From the NCBI RefSeq assembly GCF_000003195.3, contig NC_012870.2, positions 18,716,501 to 18,780,500 on the forward strand: a DNA stretch of 64,000 nucleotides, written 5' to 3'. The notes beneath the pieces are model-generated. The model did not search any database, was not told the origin of the DNA, and saw only the letters and a list, made by a program, of their open reading frames with translations. The position numbers and the translations under genes were made by a program. The first letter of the stretch is position 1. Each line of letters opens with the position of its first letter. Shown here one piece after another: positions 1 to 11,083 of the stretch. Source of the stretch: Sorghum bicolor (Eukaryota > Streptophyta > Magnoliopsida > Poales > Poaceae).

Positions 1-438
1 TGTGTGCGCACAGCCACATGGAACGGGACAGGCGACGACGGCACGTACCGACAGACACGACAACGCGACGCACTGTACTGTACTGTACGTGCCGTACCAG
101 TACGTATCACCAACCGCCGGCCATTGCCACATGCCGACTCGGGCTAATTAATCACATTGCTATTGATCTATGAAATCGTAGTATACTCCTACTCAATAAT
201 ACGCAATGCGTGTCCGCTTTTTTCAACGGTACTCCGTATATGGACGGACGGAGTACGCTGGAGTAGCATGCAAGGCACTATATATATGGCTGGCCAGTGA
301 TCGCACTGACTTGTCATGATTATTGGCATCGATTATCAAAGGACGCAATGATATAGTATATGGATGGAGTACGTATACACGAGATTACCGGATCTTCGAT
401 TTGTCCTATAGCTTGTTCCAAAACCTAGGTCTTGTTTA
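1..438. other. Intergenic, no gene seen
   Basis: AT-rich and mixed sequence with short direct and palindromic stretches (for example repeated gtac/cgtac words near 70-105). I see no coding pattern, RNA gene or complete mobile element here. Confidence 0.5.
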
Positions 439-681
439 GACCTTGTTTAGTTCCGAAAAGATTTCGGATTTCAATACTGTAGCACTTTCGTTTGTTTGTG
501 ATAAATATTATCCAATTATGGACTAACTAGGATCAAAACATTCGTCTCACGATTTCCAACTCAACTGTGTAATTAGTTTTTGCTTTCGTCTATATTTAAT
601 GTTTCATGCATGTGCCACAAGATTCGATGTGACGGAGAATCTTGAAAACTTTTTGCTTTTTGGGGTGAACTAAACAAGGCC
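439..681. mobile_element. MITE with ACCTTGTTTAGTTC-type terminal inverted repeats
   Basis: The left end reads gaccttgtttagttcc and the right end gaactaaacaaggcc, forming terminal inverted repeats. The interior has the blocks typical of this abundant grass family: tgtagcactttcgtttg, ggactaactagg, attcgtctcacgattt and a tatatttaatgtttcatgcatg block. It has no coding capacity. I could not find a clean target duplication. The same family recurs at 679-902, 9811-10158 and 49431-49661. Confidence 0.75.
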
Positions 682-902
682 TGTTCGCAAAAATTTTCAA
701 GATTCCCCATCACATCGAATCTTTGGTCGCATGCATGAAACATTAAATATAGACGAAAATAAAAACTAATTGCACAGTTTATCTGTAATTTATGAGATGA
801 ATCTTTTAAGCCTAGTTAATCTGTGATTGGACAATGTTTGTCAAATAAAAACGAAAGTGCTACAGTAGCAAAAAAAAAACCAAAATTTTTGCAAACAAGG
901 CT
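679..902. mobile_element. Second MITE of the same family, inverted and directly abutting the first
   Basis: The left end ggcctgttcgcaaaaatttt matches the reverse complement of the right end (aaaatttttgcaaacaaggc). The interior blocks (catgcatgaaacattaaata, aatcttttaagcctagtta, cgaaagtgctacagtagc) are the reverse complement of those in the copy at 439-681. The two therefore form a head-to-head inverted pair with almost no spacer. Confidence 0.75.
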
Positions 903-2122
903 CTAGTATAGTATTACCATGTCAGGCCGCCCAGTGATCGACGCATACCGTCTGTCGAAAAGGACAGTGAGAGCGGTTATGACAGATTCGTTCACGGATC
1001 AATTCGACAACATCTCTCTCTCTGTGTCTCTGTCTCGCCTACCACACCTCGTGGATTTATACTTGTTTAACCTTTGCCAGCGTTCATGGGCTGGATCATC
1101 ATGGAGAGCAATTTGTCATCATCTGTGTCTGTGCATCAGAAGAACGGACCGTACTGCATGCGCCAGAGAAGACAGCCGCCGTCGTCGCGCCCATGCCGCG
1201 CCGACTCACGAGCGAGTTTCACGTCGCGGGCTGCGAGAACTTCCTCCCCGCATCGGCCTGGATATCCAAGGCCCATTCCACGCAAGTCCGGATCGGACTG
1301 CGACTGCCTGCCGGGGTGTGTACCGTGTACCACATCGAGTCATCGAGAGCTAACGGTACTGCTGGGCCAATGCATCGCAGGCCCATTTCTATTTGGGCCT
1401 TTGGAAGACCAACCACTCTTTTTTATTAGTTGTTTCCTTCCACTCAAAAAAAAAAGAAAGCTGTTTCCTGTTCTTTTTTTTTTGTTTCCATTGTTCCTGT
1501 CATTTTAATAGATTATAAACAAAAGAACCATTACATTGAATTCAAATTAACAGTGTTACGTATGCTTCGTCCGTCCCACCTTATGTTTTCAAGGAATTTT
1601 ATAGTACATTCTAATACCACTTATTTTTTTTCAAACAAGTTTTTATTAAAATACATTGCATATCTATATATATACAATGCTTATTACACGTCATGAATAT
1701 TAATACTTTAGGGAACTTTTATATTTTGGTGCTAAATAACGAATTGCGTCATTTTGTGATGCTAAATAAGGAATCTTCTCAAACAAAAACCTGTTCAACT
1801 CGCTCAAATCTCAAAGCTGAATGAAACATGTTTGTCTATTGAATCGTAAAAGAAACTATGGATACACATTTCACCAAGTCATGGTGTATTGTACCAAATC
1901 CGATAATGGCAAAACCACACACTAAGGACAACTTCAAATAGTTTCTTAAGAGCTAGATCATAGAATATTTTATTCAATAGGAAGAACAGAATGGTAAGCT
2001 AGCTCTTTATGAAGAACTAAGCTCACTTTTTTTTTCTATGATTCATGTGTCAATATATGTTTACATATTTTCTATACAACATATTAAGTTATCTTTATTC
2101 TTATATTTTTAAGTCCATACAA
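903..2122. other. Intergenic, no recognised gene
   Basis: Several short overlapping open frames occur around 919-1700 on both strands, but none shows a recognisable domain, codon bias or splice pattern. The 3' half is AT-rich. Possible decayed transposon sequence. Confidence 0.45.
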
Positions 2123-2131
2123 ATTAAACTA

Positions 2132-3624
2132 CGGTACTGCTAGCGCCCGGACGTCCGGCGCCAGCAGCGCGTCCGGACGTCGAGCTTCCTACGAAAAAAA
2201 CCGTCAGCTCCCCAACCAACTCGCCCCGTGTAAAGGACCACCTTTCGTCCGCTCTCCGCACAAGGAGCTCATCCCCACCCCAACGAGCACGGGATCCGCC
2301 CGCCCCTCACCCCGCCGCACCCTAGCATATCCGTCTGCCGCCAACTCGTTCCCCACCGAAAACGACTCCTGCCCCGCGCCCGCACAGAGAAGAAAGGCGA
2401 CCCCACGTGCACAGATCTGTCCGCCCACAACCTCGCCAACCCAACACCTCTGACCTAACCACCAGCTCACCACCATAGTCTGTCCTCTAGCTATAAGTAT
2501 TGCAAACATCGAAAGACATCTAAAATGCAACACAAAGAGAAAACACTGCTAAAACAAACGGAAAAAGCTATTGAAACATTGGAAACCATCTAATGCAACA
2601 AAAAAAAACTTCAACATAAAAAAAAGTCTATTGCAACATCGAGGGAAATATACTAAAACATTTTATAAAAACTTATTACAACATCTCAAGCACTACTAAT
2701 GCAACATTCAAAAAAACGTATGTTGCAACAAAAAATCTACTGCAACAATGAGAAAAAACTATTACAACATCTCAATCACTACTAATGCAACATCGAAAAA
2801 GAACACATGTTGCAACAAAAAAAATCTTCTGCAACATCGGAGGAGAATCTGGTGCAACAACAAAAAAACAAAATAAAACATCTTAAGAACTGCTCTGCAA
2901 CATCAGAGAAATACGTGTTGCAACAACCAAAAAAAGTACCGTTGCAACATTCCACATCATCTGTTGCAACATTGAAAATGAACCATTACAAAACAGCGAC
3001 GAGATCTAACTCACTGGAACACTAGCTACCACAAAAATCCTTAGATCGAGAAGGGGAAGAAGAGGAGGAGGAGGAGGTGTAGCATAAGGGAGCCAGATCT
3101 AGGTCCAGTGGGAGAAAGGAGAGGGAGAGAGACCTCAGATCTAGATCCCTCTCTACCTACCTCGTCGGAGTCACAGCACACGAGGATGCGAGAGCAGGGA
3201 GGGAGGGAGGGTGCGCGGCTCACTAGAAGCCACCCGTCGTGGCCCCCACTCTGATGGCCATGGATGTCGCAGGGAAGGAAGAGAGAGAGGCTCATCTTCG
3301 GTGGCGTGGAGGTCACATGGAGGAGGGAGGCAGAGATGGTGCGGCTCGCTAGAAGTCGCTGCCATCGCCCTCCTCTTCGTGTGACCTGGAGGTCAGAGGG
3401 AGGGAAGAAGGGAGAGGGAACAAGCGAGCTGGATCTGACTGTGTCTCTGTATTAATGAGCAGCAGGGAAGGCAGCGCAAGCAGTGGGCGTCGAATGAATG
3501 GATAAGAAGCCAGGGCGCGTCAGGTGGATAAAGAAGCCACGAGGTGCGTCGTGTCCTTTCCCTGGTTCGCTTGGTGGAGTGGATCCGTCCGATGCGGACG
3601 GACGCTCGACAAGTAGCATTACCG
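2132..3624. mobile_element. Non-autonomous Mutator-like element (MULE)
   Basis: A 1493-bp element flanked by a perfect 9-bp direct repeat, attaaacta, at 2123-2131 and 3625-3633. This is the target-duplication length of the Mutator superfamily. The ends are inverted and imperfect: cggtactgctagcgcccg on the left, and on the right, read inward, cggtaatgctacttgtcgagc followed by gtccgtccg. The middle (about 2500-3000) is packed with variants of tgcaaca/tgttgcaaca in both orientations, then a GA-rich stretch (3040-3430). No transposase is visible, so it would depend on an autonomous partner. Confidence 0.8.
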
Positions 3625-3788
3625 ATTAAACTAGCAAGTTCACTATTGTTTAAGGCGCCCTAACACTTTCAGTTAAAACCACTTGCTGCCCATTCGTAGG
3701 CATGGCCACGGATGACCAAACCGCGGCAAGAGGTTGGCCACTGTGTATCGAGCGCCGACACCTCACAAATAAGGATGTTAAAGGTGTA

Positions 3789-3960
3789 CACTACTACCAA
3801 AACCCAGAAACCATTTTTGGAGGTGCTGCCCTTTTTGTTTAGAGGCGGCTATATGTCAAGAACTGCCTCTAAAAATAGCTTCTGAACTAGCCCATCTCTA
3901 GAAGTCAGACTTTTAGAGGTAGATGGCAAACACACTAAAAATGCCATCTAGTATTTTTTT
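3789..3960. mobile_element. CACTA-like transposon end (fragment)
   Basis: Begins CACTACTACCAAAACCC, the usual CACTA terminus, followed by short subterminal repeats in both orientations (tttagaggcggc, gcctctaaaaatag, ttttagaggtag). The motif tgcctctaaaaata recurs near 4722, so the remnant may extend to about 4740. I found no matching ...GTAGTG end, so the element is truncated or diverged. Confidence 0.4.
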
Positions 3961-6855
3961 GCGACGAAAGAATAATTATATTAGATAATAGCTGGATACA
4001 TGAATACATTACAAGCACTCTAGAATACACAAATATCTAGAAAAAATCATCTAAATTATACCCAAGCTGTGAATAGCTTCAGATCTTAAAATCAAACATG
4101 TACGACGCTTTGCATTATGGATGATCGCACAGGCAAACACTCGGCAAAAGGCCTGAGAAGAGATGCCCAACGAACGACGGCAAATATTCATGTAGGCAGA
4201 GTTGAGAAACTTCTTCTTTCTGGTGTCTTTCTTCTTCTTCTTTCTACAACCAAAGAATGAGAAAGACTGATCTAAAACTTATTCTCCCTAGTCCTTCATC
4301 ATGGCTAGATGTAACCACGATAAAACAGACACCATTTCCGTCTTGATGTCGTGGTCCGGAAATAAAAGTATCCATGTTGTCAAATCGATGAGGATGTCGA
4401 CGTCGTAGTTGTTGCCCACATCTTCAATGGAGCCGCTATGGAGAAAACGGTTCCACCCTACCATCTCTCCGTCGCCGGAGAAGAGAAGGAGGAAATAAAT
4501 CCCCAAAACTAAGAAACTTGGCATGGAGAGACCCTAACCCTAAAGACTCGATCTAGTGGATAAACTTTTTAAAAACGATGGATCTCCAGTCCCTTCGGCC
4601 TCCAGTGATTATCACCGGAGAGGGGAGGGAGGGGGACCAATGTTGATGGAGGTAGGAGCGGCGGCGGCGCTGAGACACACCCTAGTGGCTTTCCCCAATA
4701 CGAGAGAAAAAACTTTCCATTTGCCTCTAAAAATACTTTTGCCCATGTTTTATTTAGGTGCATCAATTGTGAAAGTGGGTCTTCAGGTCCATAAACTTTT
4801 TATGTTATGCATCTCTAGTCCATACCACTTTGTTTCTATTTTTGATCTGACGTGGCTCTAAGAAAAGTTTGTTCTAAGTCAAACTAACCTAAATTTGACC
4901 AGGTTAGTATAGAAGAATGTTTACATGTACCACATCAAAGAGGTAAAATGTGAAACTATATTTCATGATGTATTAATGATGCTAACATGTTGTTATAACT
5001 ATGATTGTTATCTTGTCTGAACTTGGTCAAACTTATGATAGTTCAACTTAGAACAATTTTAAATCCTTTTACAAGGTGGTTGAGTATATTATTTATCAGT
5101 AGTAATACAATTATTGTGTTGTGAAACTATTCTCAGTTGTAGATTTAGGACATATAGAGAACCTTAATTACTTATAAAGTACCAATGACAAAAAAAAGTT
5201 TGTTTGAAAGCACGGTTGAATGACTTATTCTTCTTTTCAAAATCAGAGCATTTCCTTATTTGACTAGGGGCGAAGGTATATAATGCACCACCTAAAAATA
5301 TAGAAACAATGGTTATATCTAAAATTGCACCATATATGCATCCTTATGACACATGTCTATGCACACATAAGGTAAACACATGTCCTCTAATTTTCTTTAG
5401 CTTCGTTACTGATTTGGCAGTTTAGACTTTTGGCACTGAGTATAAAGTATATACTAGAAGATTAAAATAACATAGATACCCAAGCGTAAAATTGAATGAT
5501 ACAGTCACATATGAGATTGAGAGTGGATAAGTTGGTAAAATCCCATAGCTTCACTTTTATTTAGGAGTACAAAGTAAGAAAAAATGAGCAAGATATTGTA
5601 TGATATCTAACTTCTACCCAAAACCTTAGAAGCGAATGCAGTCAAAAGCACCGCACTGACCCATCAGGGCTACTCATCAAGGAACATAATAGGGTAATCT
5701 AGCAACTTTCCTATTTTGGGAAGAAAATATTTCCATAATCTTTTTAATTTCGGAAGCTACAAAGTTATACACATAACTTTTGTGCATAATATTTTATAGG
5801 ACACAACTCATAATCACAATTTTGTCAAGATACTTTTTAGTATTTTTAGACAACTTATCATGATAATTTTTCTATGTAATATTTGAAATCCAACTTTTGT
5901 TCATAACTATCAATCAAAAAAAAATGTTCATAACAATTTTTCAATATAATTTTTATAGCACGACTTAACATAATAAATTATATGAATAGCATAACTTATA
6001 CACATCAGTTATTGTTGTCTAACATATCTCGAAAAAATATACACAACTTATCAAGCATAATTTTTCTATGTAATTTCTTTGGAGCTAATTTCTCATATAG
6101 AAGAAACAGAAAATAAAAAAGGAAAGAAAAAACAAAAGGAGAAAAAAGAAGTGAGAAAATAAAATACACGTTCCAAGCGTATGGTGAAAGAAATGAAAAG
6201 AAAAGAAAGAAAATATCAAGACGCACGAGGTACGGCGGATAAAAAGACACTTCCATACTTGCCACAATCGGAAAATCACTAAACTAGAGTCCGGTATAAA
6301 TATAGACAAGTGATTTATACCCAGCCATTCACTATGTCTAGATGCTCTAATTTATAAACTATTTTCTTCATTCTAAACTACTATAACACATTTTGTTTTT
6401 TAATACGTTATTTTTATTATGCATCTAGACAAAGAATATATCTAAGTGCTAGTAAAAGTTATGAATCTTAAAAAAAATTAAACATCTTATAATTTAGAAT
6501 GAAATGAAGTGGGTATTTATCATTATATGTTATAAAAAAGGAACATGATAGGTTACTGGCTAATCATCAAGAAACATAAAATCCATGTGGCGGTGGAAGA
6601 AGATTCGATTGCAACGAACGTCCGTCCAATTAGAGTTGAGTCTCCCCATTTTCGTTGCTGCAAAAATGGAATCGGAACGCGAATGGTAAAACAAAAAAAA
6701 AACTATCACCAGTAATTCGATCCAGCCCACATCGAACTCACTAGAAACCCCATGAGCAACGGGAAAAAAAGAGAATCCCAAAAATTCACACGGTTTTACA
6801 CTGGCACCAGCTACACTGCCTAGGCCAATGACGGAGATCTCCCCGACGCGCCCGT
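3961..6855. other. Intergenic, AT-rich, no supported gene
   Basis: Long AT-rich sequence with short open frames on both strands (for example 4288-4524, 4556-4861, 6005-6309) that lack recognisable motifs. Possible decayed transposon material around 3960-4740. From about 6750 the sequence becomes GC-rich, as expected for the promoter of the gene at 7125. Confidence 0.45.
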
Positions 6856-6865
6856 CCCAACGGTC
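6856..6865 (+). promoter_or_regulatory. MSA-type element (MYB3R site) upstream of EB1C
   Basis: The sequence cccaacggtc fits the mitosis-specific activator core YCYAACGGYY at all ten positions. It lies 260 bp upstream of the EB1 start codon. A second AACGG core lies on the minus strand near 6907. MSA elements are bound by MYB3R factors and drive G2/M expression, which suits a mitotic EB1. Short motifs occur by chance, so the support is the match plus the gene identity. Confidence 0.45.
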
Positions 6866-7124
6866 GACCAGATCCAGCCGTCCACCAGACCCCCGCGCGC
6901 CCCATCCCACCGTTCAGATCGCCCTCTCCTGGGCCGCACCGAGGGCAGAATCGTCCGACGCGAAGCCTCGTCTCCCCCATTTAATCACGGCAGGGGCCGC
7001 GGGGCGCCGCCCAGTTTGAAATCTCAAATCAAAATCCTCCTCGCGTTTTCGTTTCCCTTCCCCCAAACCGGGTACCCCGCTCCACCCCCACCAACCCCCG
7101 GGCCTTCGCGAGCGGCGGCCGGCG

Positions 7125-9118
7125 ATGGCGGCGAGCAACATCGGGATGATGGACGGCGCCTACTTCGTCGGGCGCAACGAGATCCTCGCGTGGATCAACA
7201 CCACGCTGCAGCTCGGCCTCTCCAAGGTGGAGGAGGTAAGCGGCGCCCGCCCGTGGCCCCTCTTCTCGATCTGTGCTGTTCGCGTTAGTGGTGGATCCGA
7301 GGCTTCGCGAATCTGTGGGGAGGATGCCCTGTTCGTGCGGGCTAAGCTAAGCTGCTGGGTTGGGTTCTGTGCGAGTTGTGAGTCACTGAAAGGCTGAAAC
7401 CAGTGTTCGATGTCGTGTTCTGCAGGCTGCGTCGGGCGCGGTTGCGTGCCAATTGATGGACGCGGCTCATCCTGGTGCCGTGCCGATGCATAAGGTGAAC
7501 TTCGACGCCAAGACGGAGTACGAGATGATCCAGAACTATAAGGTGCTGCAGGATGTGTTCAACAAACTCAAGATCACTAAGGTGAGACGCGAATGGGTTT
7601 CTGGGGATTCCAACCCCCTCCCTCGTTTCGTGCTGTGATTGTTCAGAGCTGGTGAGAGTTTATTCCTATGTGATCCGACATCTGCAAATGTTATGCAGTC
7701 GCGTTAGTTTCTGGCCAAGCATTTGTTATGCAGTGGCATTAAGGCATTGTAGGATCCTAATTTGTCTTGTTTCCTTTGCTAATTCGTCAGTTTGATGATG
7801 CTGTACTTCTTGTACTTTAATTTATGCACGCCATGGTTTTTGGTTGCTTTAGAATCTGATGAGAACAATGAAACACAATGCAATCTGCATTGCTTTGTTG
7901 GTCTCAAGTAGAAAAATATTCAACAAATCATGAGTTAGGCTGTTATACTTTGTAAAAGTAGTTTTCCTTGTTTAGGTTACTACTTACTAGTTGCTGTTAT
8001 AAATAGGCTTTCACTGCTACTATGATCTTATTTTTGTTGTTTCCTTTGTTAATTGTTGCAGCACATTGAGGTGAACAAACTTATCAAAGCAAGACCCCTT
8101 GACAATCTGGAGTTCATGCAATGGCTTAAACGATACTGTGATTCTGTGAATGGTGGCTTCATGACCAAGTAATCACTGACCTGGTTACTGGAATTTTAGA
8201 CTGTAGCTCAGATAAGGATTTGAGTGATTCTCAGTATTATATTAACTTTATTGCCATCAATTTGTAAGTAAACTGTATTAAAAGAAATTCTCTGAATGCT
8301 TACATTTCATTGTCCTGTTCTTTCTTGACATACACAGCTACAATGCTTCTGAGAGAAGGGAAAGCAGCAAAGGGGGAAAGGATACCAACAGAAGGGCATC
8401 GGTGCCCTCTCACACCCCGGCCAAGTCTGCAACCACAGGTCACAAGGCTCAAACTTCACATGGTGCTAAGCGGGCAAGTGGGCAGACGGCTAGTGCACCA
8501 CCACCACGCAGTGCTAAGCCGTCACCTGCCGCCAACTCTGGTGGACCAGCACCAGCTTATGATGAACAAGTGAGCCTTATTAGGCAGTCTGTGTGAATGT
8601 TTCTACTAATTTCTTCTCAATTTCCAAAATTATGACGACTTGTGTGAATGCCATGGTTTGCAGATAACTGAGCTGAAGCTCCTTGTTGATAGCCTGGAGA
8701 AGGAGAGAGATTTCTACTTCACCAAGCTGCGGGACATTGAGATGCTGTCCCAGAACCCTGAGGTTGAGCACGTTTCGGTGAGTACTTGTCGAGCGGCTAC
8801 CATCTGAAATCCTTCTGAACAGTACTGTTTTCCATTCTTCAGAGCCGTGTCGTGATGATGATGGTGGTTGCCTTCTTGTCTCAGGTCCAAACTATCCAGA
8901 ACATACTCTACGCATCAGAGGAGGACGCTCAGCAGCTGCCTCCGGCCCTGAGCCCCATCATGGAGGCGTCCGAGGAGAGGCCGAAGCAAGAGATGGCGAA
9001 CAAGAGGAAGAGCATCTCGGACCTGGACGAGTTTGGTATGTCATCCAGCTCAAGGCAGAGGCTCTCCGACATCTCGGACGTGCAGCTGTGCGGTTCGCCA
9101 CTGACGAGTTTCAGCTGA
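7125..9118 (+). CDS. EB1C: Microtubule end-binding protein, EB1C-like
   Basis: Six exons: 7125-7235, 7426-7581, 8062-8168, 8338-8569, 8664-8777, 8885-9118; 317 residues. All junctions are GT-AG and in frame. EB1 proteins track growing microtubule plus ends. Residues ~1-125 form the calponin-homology domain that binds tubulin, with family blocks [34 protein letters not shown] and [16 protein letters not shown]. Residues ~126-202 are a basic Ser/Pro/Ala linker. Residues ~203-257 form the coiled-coil EB homology domain ([13 protein letters not shown]). The tail (~258-317) carries [11 protein letters not shown] and ends SPLTSFS; it lacks the acidic EEY/F end of EB1A/B and animal EB1, so it resembles plant EB1C, which is mitotic and partly nuclear. 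The start is the first ATG after a GC-rich leader and gives the usual EB1 N-terminus. An MSA motif upstream fits G2/M control. Confidence 0.95.
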
Positions 9119-9810
9119 AGGAACTTAACTGTCATTGCTACAAAATGGGGCTTGTCATTGCTGTCATGACTTGGTCCTTCTGAACTTGGGTGTCTCGTCT
9201 AGCTTTTGGATTGGTTTGTGGTTTAGTCTTTCATGTGTTGTGTGGTGATGTGTAATGTCGTTTGCGCTTCGCAAGGTATATTGATCCAAGTTACCTGCCA
9301 CAGAATTTGTGGCCATTTGCTACCCATTCCTGCTACGATGCTCTGTTGGATAGAACTGTTTGTCTGGTGGTGTGATGGTCAGGCCCTGTGCAACTTTCCA
9401 AAATTAAGAGCCTGCTCTAGTAATTTCCGCTAGCACCCGCGATCCCCAAACGGCAATGTGCAAGCAAGCATCAAAGTGGGGCACTCCGACGGTTTCCAAT
9501 TTCTCGAGCTGTGATGCACGTGCCACATTTCTCTCTCTGCATAAAAAACAATGGAAGCTTACACAGCATTTCGTAGTTACACACCAAGTAATTTTGTACT
9601 TGACTGAAAATCACGAGGAAAACAAGAAGAGCAACCGGCTACAATCCCTACGAATTTTACACCAAAATTTCGTATGGACTTGCTCTTCCCTTGTGCTTTG
9701 CATCGTATACTCTTCTCATCGATTGACGACCCCGAGCTAGTGCCAGAAGCTGAGCCGATGTCTGACAGAGTGACAGCAGCAGTTGTTGCCGACGCTGGGC
9801 GAGAGGCCTT
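9119..9810 (+). other. 3' UTR of EB1C and convergent intergenic spacer
   Basis: Follows the EB1 stop codon. Probably holds the 3' untranslated region in its first few hundred bases; I cannot place the polyadenylation site. No second gene is seen. The neighbouring gene TRAPPC13 converges from the other side. Confidence 0.4.
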
Positions 9811-10158
9811 AGGCCCTGTTTAGTTCCCCACTAAAAAATTTTTCATCCATCCCATCGAATCTTTGGACACATGCATGGAACATTAAACGTAGATAAAAAA
9901 ATAAACTAATTACACAGTTTAGTTAAGAATCACGAGACGAATCTTTTAAGCCTAGTTACTCCATGATTAGCCTTAAGTGCTACAGTAACCCACATATGCT
10001 AATGACAGATTAATTATGCTTAATAAATTTGTCTTGCAGTTTCCTGACGAGCTATGTAATTTGTTTTTTTATTAGTTTCTAAAAACCCCTCCCGACATCC
10101 TTCCGACACATCCGATGTGACACCCAAAAAATTTTCATCCACAATCTAAACAGGCCCT
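9811..10158. mobile_element. MITE, GGCCCTGTTTAGTTC family
   Basis: Terminal inverted repeats aggccctgtttagt and ctaaacaggccct bracket about 348 bp. The interior blocks acatgcatggaacattaa, aatcttttaagcctagtta and gtgctacagta are shared with the elements near 439-902 and 49431. No coding capacity. The flanking duplication is unclear. Confidence 0.7.
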
Positions 10159-10401
10159 ATAGGAGAAACATTTTATCCGTTGCAACTTTTCTATATGCTG
10201 AAATATTTTTACAGTGTCCGATAAAGCAATTTGTAACAAACATTATATACTTATATAAAAGATATGATTGAGTTGATCTCCGTGAAAAGGAGTTTTTTTT
10301 TTTTGACAATTACCGTGAAAAGGAGTTTGAGATCTCCGTGAAAAGGAGTTGATCTCCGACTTTCAGAGCTACGTGGATCCCTTCTGACGAGTTTCAACTA
10401 A

Positions 10402-10527
10402 GGCTGCGATCGGTTATCCTGGATTTGAGCCAGGAACTATTCCCACTTATCAAAACTATATAATTTAGTGAAGCAAATCCAGATGGAATAATTCCAAAGA
10501 CTCAATCCACGTCTAACGAACGAGCCC
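10402..10527. mobile_element. Small Tourist-like MITE
   Basis: The ends ggctgcgatcggtta and, reading inward from the right, gggctcgttcgttag are imperfect inverted repeats. The element is flanked by the trinucleotide taa on both sides (10399-10401 and 10528-10530), which fits the 3-bp duplication of PIF/Harbinger elements. About 126 bp, non-coding. Confidence 0.45.
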
Positions 10528-10530
10528 TAA

Positions 10531-11083
10531 AGGAGTTGTCTTACTAGTTAGACCAAACAAGCTTGAAGCCACAGCCGCTGCCGCTGCTCTTCAGGCCTCT
10601 ACCAAGTAGAGTAGTTAGAATTGAAAACGCTGCAGCAAACGGGTCAATATTTTCTCACCTCTCCCATCTATACTAGAACATGGAGGTAACCACATGCAAA
10701 ACAATACAACCAACCAAAACAATCTTACTTTGCGTTTGCATATTGCATATATTTATGTTGCATAAGACCTAATACAGGCAACCTACTGTAGGAAACCAAT
10801 TACACCCATAGAGGCAGTTAGCAGAATTGGAGGATCATGTAATGCAATGCATGACATGACTAAAACTAAATGTCTGGAAAGAGTACAAGCGAAATCCTGA
10901 GGGGATAAGGAACTCTTATATGACATCCGATAGAAGCCAATTTGACATCAATATGCATTTAATTACAATCGCATGTATCAGTTGTTCAGTGAGCAATATT
11001 ACATCAGCCAGTGCTTTATGTAAACTATGCAGAGCTCCCATGGTAAGGAAAAGGACATAAAGGCGGGTCCCCATTTGGTGTTG
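10531..11083. other. Spacer and probable 3' UTR of TRAPPC13
   Basis: No coding pattern. The part nearest 11083 should include the 3' untranslated region of the minus-strand TRAPPC13 gene. Confidence 0.4.

Noticed and set aside
919..1508. Overlapping open frames of up to 144 codons as a possible gene
   Set aside because: Frames overlap on both strands, have no recognisable domain, and lack splice or codon-bias support.
3789..4740. A complete CACTA element
   Set aside because: Only one CACTA end and subterminal motifs are visible; no matching inverted end or 3-bp duplication was found.
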